This document shows, one piece after another, positions 1 to 4,881 of a stretch of 6,449 nt of DNA. A program made the translations under genes and the position numbers. Origin of the DNA: Clostridiales bacterium. Lineage in GTDB: Bacteria; Bacillota; Clostridia; Oscillospirales; Acutalibacteraceae. The stretch lies in contig JAAYKB010000078.1 of the NCBI GenBank assembly GCA_012522615.1, forward strand, positions 1-6,449. Direction: 5' to 3'. Each line of letters starts with the position of its first letter. Within the stretch, counting starts at the first letter, position 1. The notes beneath the pieces were generated by a model. It saw nothing but the letters and a program-made list of their open reading frames with translations. It did no database searches and had not been told where the DNA came from.

Positions 1-30
1 GCGAAAATCACTTGATTGCGGGCTTTTTAC

Positions 31-59
31 TTGACACGGAACCGAGAATGTGATATATT
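31..59 (+). promoter_or_regulatory. Sigma-A promoter of the tRNA-Thr gene
   Basis: A perfect -35 hexamer TTGACA (31-36) is separated by 17 nt from the -10 hexamer TATATT (54-59), which is preceded by TG at 51-52 as an extended -10. Transcription would start near 66, leaving a 5' leader of about 26 nt to be trimmed before the tRNA at 92. A second, poorer TTGACT/TATATA pair (58-63 and 80-85) overlaps it. Upstream, 18-27 reads GCGGGCTTTTT and may be the tail of a terminator cut off by the window edge. Confidence 0.8.
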
Positions 60-91
60 GACTTGCGTTCGAAAAAGATTATATATGCCGT

Positions 92-167
92 GCTGAAGTA
101 GCTCAGTCGGTAGAGCAGCTGATTCGTAATCAGCAGGTCGCGTGTTCAAGTCACGTCTTCAGCTCCA
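92..167 (+). tRNA. tRNA-Thr, anticodon CGT
   Basis: The sequence folds into a full cloverleaf. The acceptor stem is GCTGAAG (92-98) with CTTCAGC (157-163), discriminator T at 164 and encoded CCA at 165-167. The D arm is GCTC/GAGC. The anticodon stem is GCTGA (118-122) with TCAGC (130-134) around the loop TTCGTAA, which places anticodon CGT at 125-127 and reads the threonine codon ACG. The T arm is GCGTG/CACGT with a TTCAAGT loop. All stems pair, with one G-U in the T stem, so the gene looks functional. It has its own promoter and no other tRNA sits beside it in the window. Confidence 0.97.
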
Positions 168-209
168 AGCACCCCCCGCTTAATCTGTACAGGTTAAGCG
201 GGGGGTGCT
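168..209 (+). terminator. Long GC-rich hairpin after the tRNA, probable terminator
   Basis: A perfect 16-bp inverted repeat, AGCACCCCCCGCTTAA (168-183) with its complement (194-209), begins one base after the tRNA CCA. The ten-base loop can pair further through a G-U and two more pairs. It is well placed to end tRNA transcription and to mark the 3' processing end. The U-tract is atypical: the first T run (221-225) lies 11 nt past the stem, so this may be a weak or factor-assisted terminator, or a stability hairpin. Confidence 0.5.
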
Positions 210-231
210 GCTCCCATGCATTTTTAAAGAA

Positions 232-540
232 TTATATTATGATAACAATAATCCGGCAAAACAGTTTGATAACGATGATACATTCGTTACTGAATTCCGA
301 TTGAAATGCAAGAATGACTATTAAATCTTTTTGCAGTTTTAATTTTGTTGTTACACCCTTCAGCGAAACCATTTGTATAACGGCAATCAAAAGAATTGAG
401 TATACATCAGACCAATCCACCATTGTTTCGGCACAGTATGCAAAGCGTTTGATATCCGAACTAGAAGCTGCCATAATCCAATAAGATAGCTGATTTCTTG
501 TACCGCCAAGCAACTTTTATGTAAAATTACAGTAGAGCAT
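232..540 (-). pseudogene. Hypothetical small protein gene broken by a stop at codon 8
   Basis: A strong AGGAGG ribosome binding site on the minus strand (552-557) precedes an ATG at 540-538. That frame meets TAA at 519-517 after seven codons (MLYCNFT), then stays open in the same frame to a TAA at 234-232, about 95 further codons. A TTG at 513 is the first possible restart, giving 93 residues, but no good binding site precedes it. The downstream part contains a helix-rich stretch (SDVYSILLIAVIQMVSLKGV) and a hydrophobic C-terminus ending RIIVIII. I do not recognise the family. A TATAAT on the minus strand (653-648) could be its -10, though no good -35 precedes it. It may be a decayed gene, a leader-peptide arrangement, or a chance frame in AT-rich DNA. 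Confidence 0.3.
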
Positions 541-608
541 ATCCGAGAAACCTCCTAAATGGTTATGTCACAATTTCCATTTTACAGGTTTTTTCGAATA
601 TGCTCTAC
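532..608. repeat. 77-nt imperfect inverted repeat carrying a start site
   Basis: The left arm (532-562) and right arm (577-608) are inverted copies, starting with a perfect 11-bp GTAGAGCATAT/ATATGCTCTAC and matching at most positions out to AAATGG/CCATTT, with one single-base indel and a few mismatches. They are separated by a 14-nt loop (563-576). On minus-strand RNA the 3' arm holds the AGGAGG and ATG of the broken gene at 232-540, so folding would hide that start. Partial further copies of the TAGAGC core occur inverted at 624-630 and direct at 652-657. It could be a small foldable mobile repeat, a recombination site or a translational control hairpin. Confidence 0.7.
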
Positions 609-712
609 CTATTTATATCCTAAGCTCTATTCTCTATCCAGACATTTATTATAGAGCATTTAAAAATGGATAACCGCCGGAAAGCAGGTGCCCATTTTAA
701 ATTGTAATTATC

Positions 713-753
713 AAACCGGACTATTTTTTCGGACCGTCTATGTAGTCCGGTTT
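713..753 (-). terminator. Inverted repeat overlapping the mazF stop, weak terminator
   Basis: A perfect 11-bp inverted repeat, AAACCGGACTA (713-723) and TAGTCCGGTTT (743-753), straddles the mazF stop codon with a 19-nt loop. On the minus strand the 3' arm ends GGTTTGATAATT, a short T run. On the plus strand an alternative smaller stem (CGGAC/GTCCG) is followed by TTTTCTGTTT. It probably ends the mazF transcript and might work in both directions, but neither T-tract is long. Confidence 0.45.
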
Positions 754-1106
754 TCTGTTTCTCCGCCCAAGCCGAAACTCACCTGAAGCGCCTGATTAAT
801 AAGTGTCATTGAGTTGTCGTCAAGTCTGCCCATGTGTTCCTTAAGCCGTTTTTTATCTATAGTGCGTATCTGTTCGAGCAATACGACAGAATCGCGCGCA
901 AGCCCGCTGCCGACCGAGTTTAGCTTAATATGGGTAGGAAGTCTGGCCTTATCCTTTTGGCTGGTGATGGCGGCGGCGATTACCGTGGGACTGAATCGAT
1001 TGCCGACATCGTTTTGGACAATAAGAACCGGCCTCACCCCTCCCTGTTCAGAGCCTACCACCGGGCTTAAATCGGCATAATAAATATCTCCTCTTCGGAT
1101 ATTCAT
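738..1106 (-). CDS. mazF: MazF/EndoA type II toxin, mRNA interferase
   Basis: The 122-residue product belongs to the PemK/MazF family and closely follows Bacillus EndoA: RRGDIYYADLSPVVGSEQGG at residues 4-23, then RPVLIVQND, AAITSQ and LLEQIRTIDK. The conserved catalytic pair is in place: Arg25 in the GGVRP loop and Thr48 in AAITSQ, the same positions as in the Bacillus enzyme. Family members are cytoplasmic endoribonucleases that cut mRNA at short sequence motifs, and Bacillus-type enzymes prefer UACAU; that specificity is inferred here. The last residues (GGETENRTT) differ from the usual C-terminus and overlap a terminator hairpin. The gene starts at ATG 1106, with AAAGGA about 12 nt upstream. 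In Bacillus it follows alr and the antitoxin ndoAI; neither is present here. A terminator separates it from the upstream lipoprotein gene, so it is probably transcribed alone from 1303-1331. Confidence 0.95.
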   Translation of the reverse strand: MNIRRGDIYYADLSPVVGSEQGGVRPVLIVQNDVGNRFSPTVIAAAITSQKDKARLPTHIKLNSVGSGLARDSVVLLEQIRTIDKKRLKEHMGRLDDNSMTLINQALQVSFGLGGETENRTT

Positions 1107-1109
1107 TTT

Positions 1110-1296
1110 TTATGACCATTCCTTTCGGGTAGTCCGCAAACTTTGTGCGGTTTCGGCTCTTGTGCCGAAGTTTTGGTCAGTGCTTAACCAAAAAGCACAA
1201 ATTTGCCGTTTGAAAAATTTATTTTTCAAACCTTTCACTCCCATATAGTGATTGAAATTAATCTAATAGTATTTTTACCCGATTCATAATTTTTAA
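1110..1296 (-). promoter_or_regulatory. Structured mazF leader with a 44-codon open frame
   Basis: If transcription starts near 1296, mazF has a leader of about 190 nt full of possible stems. In minus-strand order these are GTTTGAAAAAT/ATTTTTCAAAC (1231-1208), GTGCTT/AAGCAC (1198-1180), overlapping TTTTGGT/ACCAAAA (1193-1171), TTCGGC/GCCGAA (1169-1152) and CCGCA/TGCGG (1150-1134). The second and third share bases and exclude each other, as in switching leaders. The leader ends with the mazF binding site AAAGGA. A 44-codon frame (1244-1110, product MGVKGLKN...TTRKEWS) occupies the same stretch, ends 3 nt before the mazF ATG and is in frame with it. It has no ribosome binding site and little resemblance to MazE/EndoAI (about 90 residues), so I do not call it a gene. 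The rest of the gap up to 1434 is AT-rich and shows only the promoter. Confidence 0.4.
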
Positions 1297-1302
1297 ACGT
1301 AA

Positions 1303-1331
1303 TTTATAAAAGTGATAATAATTTTTTTCAA
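1303..1331 (-). promoter_or_regulatory. Probable sigma-A promoter of mazF
   Basis: Read on the minus strand, TTGAAA (1331-1326) is followed after exactly 17 nt by TATAAA (1308-1303), predicting a start near 1296. It lies between the terminator of the upstream operon and mazF, where a promoter is needed. The AT-rich setting makes chance matches more likely. Confidence 0.5.
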
Positions 1332-1434
1332 AAGTACAAGCATTCCGTATTACATAGTATGTGCATTTTTAATTTTTGTTATTTGCTGTACAGCACCGAC
1401 GGGAGCGCCCCTTGCACCTCGTTAATACGCACGT

Positions 1435-1469
1435 AAAAAAGCACCCGGCCTTATCCAAGCCGGGTGCTT
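1435..1469 (-). terminator. Intrinsic terminator of the nnr-lipoprotein operon
   Basis: On the minus strand an 11-bp perfect stem, AAGCACCCGGC (1469-1459) with GCCGGGTGCTT (1449-1439), has a 9-nt loop and runs into six T residues (1440-1435). It begins about 14 nt after the lipoprotein stop codon. Stem and U-tract are both canonical. Confidence 0.9.
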
Positions 1470-1482
1470 CAATGAATTTAAA

Positions 1483-1995
1483 CTATGTCAATTTAAAATT
1501 TGAAAAGGTAGCGGTCAAATTCTCGGACGGAATACGCAGTCTGAGCAGACTGCCAGTTTTAGGATCGGATAATATCTCAAACTCACCTGAAGACGAGCTT
1601 CCCTTTGTGACCAGCCCCTCATCGGTCACCTTACCGCCGTCATGCATACCCAAAGCCGCATCCAAAACGCCCAGTATGCATTTGCCGAGCGCGCTTTGCG
1701 GCACCGTTTCGGGGTCGACTCCGAAAGAAAAGCCGTGAAGCTTCAACGATATGGTTTCCCCGTTCCATTGCATAGACAGCCCGTTCAGGGTTTTTGGCTC
1801 GTTCACGTCGAATATCAATGTTCCGGCTGATGAACGGGTCAGCCGCCCTTTTACATCCATTTCACCTTATTTGACTTCCACATCGCATGAAAATCCGGTT
1901 ACAACCGGTTTTTCAGCGTCCGCCTTTTTTGAACATGCGGCAAAGCAGAGAACAATAAGAACAACAAGCGTCAGACTGGTGAAGCGGCGAAGCAT
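1483..1995 (-). pseudogene. Small lipoprotein gene with an in-frame stop at codon 43
   Basis: The gene starts at ATG 1995, 4 nt after the nnr stop, with AGGAG at good spacing inside the end of nnr. The start encodes a lipoprotein signal peptide: MLRRF, a hydrophobic core (LTLVVLIVLCFAA) and a lipobox-like FAAC with Cys21, then SKK. At codon 43 a TAA (1869-1867) interrupts the frame. The same frame continues GEMDVKGRLTRSS through FDVNEPKTLNGLSMQWNG and ends at TAG 1485-1483. The full frame would give about 170 residues, mostly beta-rich, like small extracytoplasmic lipoproteins next to such genes in Clostridia. Reading smoothly across the stop, the segment fits one protein (...FSCDVEVK-stop-GEMDVKG). 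An ATG at 1860, three codons after the stop with AAGGTGA close by, could allow re-initiation, but that product would lack the signal peptide. Exact function is unknown. A sequencing error is the main alternative. Confidence 0.7.
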
Positions 1996-1999
1996 GGCT

Positions 2000-3541
2000 T
2001 CAGCTCCTATTTTCTAAGATTAAAAACAGTCCGCTGAGCTCATCTATGATATCCGACGGCAACATAAAATGCTGCGACAGCCTTTCAGCGGCCTTATCGC
2101 CCGCAAGTCCGTGCAGATACACCCCGCAGACGGCCGCATCTCTCGGCTTCATACCCTGCGCGATAAACGCCGCAATCATACCCGCCAGAACATCTCCGCT
2201 GCCGCCGGTCGCCATACCCGGATTCCCTGTTGTGTTGACAAGCGTTTGCTCTCCGGGAGCGGCGATGACGGTTTTATGCCCCTTGAGAACAACCACCGCG
2301 CCGGTTTCCTCGGCAAGACCGCGTGCGGTATCCATACGGTTGGCCTGTATTTCGCTGATATCAAGGCCGGTCAATCTTGACATCTCGCCCGGATGCGGGG
2401 TTAAGACGAGGGGGGCGCGGACTGTTTTCAATTTATTTATATGTTTGGCGGCGATATTTATTCCGTCCGCGTCCAAAACAATCGGACATTCCGTATTTTC
2501 AAGACAATCCATCACAAGGGAGGCCGCACCGCCGGATTGCCCAAGTCCGCATCCGATAAGCATGGCGTCGGAAAGCCTTGCCTGTTGCCTAAGAACACCA
2601 CGCGAGGTTATCGCAAAATCACCGTGTCTGGTTTCATCAAGCAGGCAGAAAACCGGCTCGCATAAATCTGAAGCCGCCACAGGGTAAAGGGAGGACGGAA
2701 CCGCCATAACCACAAGACCTGTCCCGCAGCGCAAAGCCGCACGGGCGGATAAAACAGCGGCACCCATCATGCCGCGACTGCCGCAAAAGGTCAGCAGCCG
2801 TCCGAAGCTGCCCTTATTGCTGTCGGCTTGCCGCTTGATGAAACGGCTCTCCACCATATCCATATTTATCTCGGTCTTGTCGGTTGAATATGGCTTGAGA
2901 AGCCTTTCATCTATGCCGATAGAAACAACCTGCAGATTTCCGCACATGGCGGCGCCGGACGGCGTCACCAATCCGGTTTTGTTTGCCGTAAAGGTTATGG
3001 TGAGGTCGGCCTTGAGGGTATCGGGATCAGCTTCCCCGGTGTCGGCGTTAACCCCACTCGGGAGATCAATCGCAACAACCGGCGCAGAACAGGATTTCAC
3101 AATATTAAAGAATGAGCGTATATGGTCCGGCAGCAGCCCGCGAAACCCAATCCCGTAAACTGCGTCAACAATGATGGCGGCGTTGCGTATACAGCTCGCC
3201 GCAACATAAGGCTCAGTATCCAAGCGGATTATTTCAACCTCACTGTTGCTGATACGTGACAGCATCTCTAAGGCGTTTTCGGAGGTCGGCAGACCGCAGG
3301 CCAGTATAACCGAGACCTTTGCCTCCTCATCCATCAGCTTTCTTGCAATAACAAATCCGTCCCCGCCGTTGTTGCCCTTTCCGCAGAGCAAAACAACCGA
3401 TTTGCCTGAAACATCATAGGTTGAACGAATCAGTCTTGCGGCCGCGCTTCCGGCATTCTCCATCAGACGCAGTTCCTCAAGACCTTCCCGCTTGGCTGCT
3501 TTTTCAACCGCCTGCATCTGTGCCGATGTCAGAACATACAT
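2000..3541 (-). CDS. nnr: Bifunctional NAD(P)H-hydrate epimerase / ADP-dependent dehydratase
   Basis: This 513-residue cytoplasmic enzyme repairs NADHX and NADPHX, hydrated forms of the reduced cofactors. The N-terminal YjeF domain (about 1-220) epimerises R to S forms: GKGNNGGDG (54-62), VDAVYGIGFRG (125-135) and IDLPSGVNADTG (158-169) are its typical motifs. The C-terminal ribokinase-like domain (about 225-513) dehydrates the S form using ADP: KGSFGR (243-248), GSRGMMG (254-260), DADG (357-360), TPHPGE (381-386), KGHKT (420-424) and GNPGMATGGSGDVLAG (439-454) with the probable catalytic Asp450. Length and domain order match the usual fused bacterial protein and no key motif is missing. ATG 3541 is preceded by AAGGGTGG about 9 nt upstream. 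The lipoprotein gene follows after 4 nt, so the two are co-transcribed. A hairpin terminator ends only about 35 nt upstream, so the nnr promoter may lie in or near it, or transcription may read through. Confidence 0.96.
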   Translation of the reverse strand: MYVLTSAQMQAVEKAAKREGLEELRLMENAGSAAARLIRSTYDVSGKSVVLLCGKGNNGGDGFVIARKLMDEEAKVSVILACGLPTSENALEMLSRISNSEVEIIRLDTEPYVAASCIRNAAIIVDAVYGIGFRGLLPDHIRSFFNIVKSCSAPVVAIDLPSGVNADTGEADPDTLKADLTITFTANKTGLVTPSGAAMCGNLQVVSIGIDERLLKPYSTDKTEINMDMVESRFIKRQADSNKGSFGRLLTFCGSRGMMGAAVLSARAALRCGTGLVVMAVPSSLYPVAASDLCEPVFCLLDETRHGDFAITSRGVLRQQARLSDAMLIGCGLGQSGGAASLVMDCLENTECPIVLDADGINIAAKHINKLKTVRAPLVLTPHPGEMSRLTGLDISEIQANRMDTARGLAEETGAVVVLKGHKTVIAAPGEQTLVNTTGNPGMATGGSGDVLAGMIAAFIAQGMKPRDAAVCGVYLHGLAGDKAAERLSQHFMLPSDIIDELSGLFLILENRS

Positions 3542-3576
3542 CTAGATAGACCACCCTTCCAGACAATTAATCCATT

Positions 3577-3602
3577 AAAAACGAGGAGGGCAGCCGCCCT
3601 CC
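3577..3602 (-). terminator. Probable intrinsic terminator between the membrane gene and nnr
   Basis: On the minus strand a 7-bp GC-rich stem, GGAGGGC (3602-3596) with GCCCTCC (3591-3585), has a GGCT tetraloop. It is followed after three bases by TTTTT (3581-3577). It lies about 11 nt past the stop of the upstream gene. Only about 35 nt remain before the nnr ATG, so it may be leaky or act as an attenuator. Confidence 0.6.
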
Positions 3603-3612
3603 GAGAATTTTG

Positions 3613-4152
3613 TTATCTCACTGTTTTTTTATTGGTTTCGCGCAAAACAAGGGCGGAAAGGCCCAATTTCAAAGCTTCAAGCACCCTTTGCTCCGGCTGG
3701 AAAACAACCAGTGTATGACCATTTTTTTTACTTCGGTAAGAAAAGCACCAAAGATCGGGGTCCTCCAGCGAGGGGGCGGCGATAACCCTCCGGTCGAACC
3801 TTTTTGCGACATATTCCTGTTGATTGAAGGGTTCAAGACTTTCAATCTTCGCGCCCGAAACCGATACGATTCTCTTGCGCTTGCGCTTGGCTGTAATCTG
3901 GTCGATATCAATGTCGCCGTTTGTAACGCTATACTCATATTCGATATTTAAGGATGTAAGCAGCCACCAAAGACCATAGCCCATACCTGCAAGCAGAAGA
4001 AAGGCAATCATCCCCAGAAACGGCAATGCGACAAGAAAGATTATCGCGGCGACAATAAAAGCCGCGATAATTGAAAAAAATATAATCGCAAAATCTTTAA
4101 TACTCTTTCTCTTGACGACAATTTGCTCGACAAATGTATCCAAAGAAAACAC
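3613..4152 (-). CDS. Two-helix membrane protein of unknown function
   Basis: The product (179 residues from GTG 4152) has a short basic N-terminus (EQIVVKRKSIKD), two predicted membrane helices at about 20-42 and 44-66 joined at a proline, and a cytoplasmic-looking C-terminal domain of about 110 residues. That domain alternates beta-like segments (YEYSVTNGDIDIDQI) with a strongly basic KRKRKR patch at 90-94 and ends in a helix. The pattern recalls bacterial PH-like membrane proteins and small clostridial DUF families, possibly DUF6106, but I cannot confirm a family. No enzyme motif is visible. The start is uncertain: AAAGG lies 17 nt upstream of the GTG, and a TTG at 4143 (residue 4) is an alternative. 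It has its own promoter (4189-4218), is divergent from the oadG operon, and ends at a hairpin terminator before nnr. Confidence 0.85.
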   Translation of the reverse strand: MFSLDTFVEQIVVKRKSIKDFAIIFFSIIAAFIVAAIIFLVALPFLGMIAFLLLAGMGYGLWWLLTSLNIEYEYSVTNGDIDIDQITAKRKRKRIVSVSGAKIESLEPFNQQEYVAKRFDRRVIAAPSLEDPDLWCFSYRSKKNGHTLVVFQPEQRVLEALKLGLSALVLRETNKKTVR

Positions 4153-4188
4153 TACTGTTATTTAAACTGCCTTTATCATTTGGAAAAT

Positions 4189-4218
4189 ATTATAACACGT
4201 TGTATTGATATATTTCAA
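4189..4218 (-). promoter_or_regulatory. Sigma-A promoter of the membrane protein gene
   Basis: On the minus strand TTGAAA (4218-4213) and a perfect TATAAT (4194-4189) are 18 nt apart, and TG sits one base before the -10 as an extended -10. The start site is predicted near 4182, giving a leader of about 30 nt. It points away from the oadG promoter. Confidence 0.7.
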
Positions 4219-4289
4219 TTGATTTCTGGCTTTTATGCAAAGAATACTAATGATGATGCATAATTTTATAAAAAGCCATGGTCTGTTGA

Positions 4290-4318
4290 TTGCAAAATAC
4301 ATACTTTTAAGTTATAAT
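4290..4318 (+). promoter_or_regulatory. Sigma-A promoter of the oadG-oadB operon
   Basis: TTGCAA (4290-4295) and a perfect TATAAT (4313-4318) are separated by 17 nt, predicting a start near 4325 and a leader of about 85 nt to ATG 4410. The two divergent -10 boxes are about 120 nt apart. The DNA between them is AT-rich, with no clear operator. Confidence 0.7.
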
Positions 4319-4409
4319 CTTAAATGTTGATTTAAAATGGGTGGGAATGGTCTTTTTTTGGATTGCAACGTCTGAAGATATGATTCTGGAAGGCTGGGAA
4401 TGGTATAAA

Positions 4410-4820
4410 ATGAAACTTGCTAACCCGTTATCCTTGTTTGCCGCAGGCGCAGCAAACAGCGAAAACATCAATTCCGTCACGGTTATTATAATAGGCATGG
4501 TCGTGGTGTTAGTAGCCCTTATCGTTCTGACCGCCGTCTTTTGGGCATTCGGAAAGATAATGGCTCGAGGGAACAAACCCGCAAAACCGACTGCAGACAA
4601 AAGTGGTGAGGTCTTTAAGCCGGTTGCTGCACCTGTGCCCGTTCCGATATCGACGGTACAAAGTGGAATCAGCGATGAGGTTGTCGCCGTGATTGCCGCC
4701 GCAGTCGCTTCAATGGCGCCTGAGGGGAAAAAATACGCAGTTCGTAGCGTCAGCCGAACCCGCACAGAGCGCCCTGTATGGGCGGCCGCCGGAATTGCCG
4801 AAAGCACCCGCCCTTTTTAA
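4410..4820 (+). CDS. OadG-family subunit of a sodium-pump decarboxylase
   Basis: The 136-residue product is a gamma/delta-type subunit of biotin-dependent, sodium-translocating decarboxylases. It anchors the cytoplasmic carboxyltransferase to the membrane beta subunit. It has one membrane helix at about 21-45 (VTVIIIGMVVVLVALIVLTAVFW), then FGKI, a Pro/Ala-rich linker (about 55-82), a helical segment (EVVAVIAAAVASM) and the C-terminal pattern RPVWAAAGI...STRPF, common in this family. I chose ATG 4410 because the family usually starts just before the helix and GGGA lies 10 nt upstream. The frame is open back to a GTG at 4341, which would add 23 residues (including WIATSEDM) with no binding site. 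oadB follows 61 nt downstream in the same operon. A biotin carrier gene, often placed between the two, is absent. The exact enzyme (oxaloacetate, methylmalonyl-CoA or glutaconyl-CoA decarboxylase) cannot be told. Confidence 0.85.
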   Translation: MKLANPLSLFAAGAANSENINSVTVIIIGMVVVLVALIVLTAVFWAFGKIMARGNKPAKPTADKSGEVFKPVAAPVPVPISTVQSGISDEVVAVIAAAVASMAPEGKKYAVRSVSRTRTERPVWAAAGIAESTRPF

Positions 4821-4881
4821 CGAGGCGGCATATTTGATAATCCGGAGTTATTGACATGTTTCCTCGAAAGGATTTGTTCAG

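Noticed and set aside
58..85. Second promoter (TTGACT/TATATA) in front of the tRNA
   Set aside because: It would start transcription at the mature tRNA end with a 16-nt spacer and it overlaps a far better promoter; likely chance in AT-rich DNA.
532..660. CRISPR-like array from the recurring TAGAGC/GCTCTA cores
   Set aside because: The copies are in mixed orientation, irregularly spaced and only 6-7 bases identical; this is inverted-repeat structure, not an array.
1110..1200. Known riboswitch or T-box in the mazF leader
   Set aside because: I could not find the conserved T-box sequence or any riboswitch core I know; only generic stems are visible.
2046..2687. Plus-strand open frame of 213 codons
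   Set aside because: It lies entirely antisense to nnr, whose motifs are unmistakable; its product shows no family pattern and it has no binding site.
3610..3951. Plus-strand frame of 113 codons opposite the membrane protein gene
   Set aside because: The minus-strand frame is longer, has a clear two-helix design plus promoter and terminator; this one has no ribosome binding site.
4234..4330. Short plus-strand frame starting MMMHNF
   Set aside because: It has no ribosome binding site, encodes 26 residues and spans the oadG promoter; a chance frame.
4307..4807. Minus-strand frame of 166 codons
   Set aside because: It is antisense to oadG and rich in Thr, Ala and Ile repeats typical of a shadow frame; the OadG features are on the other strand.
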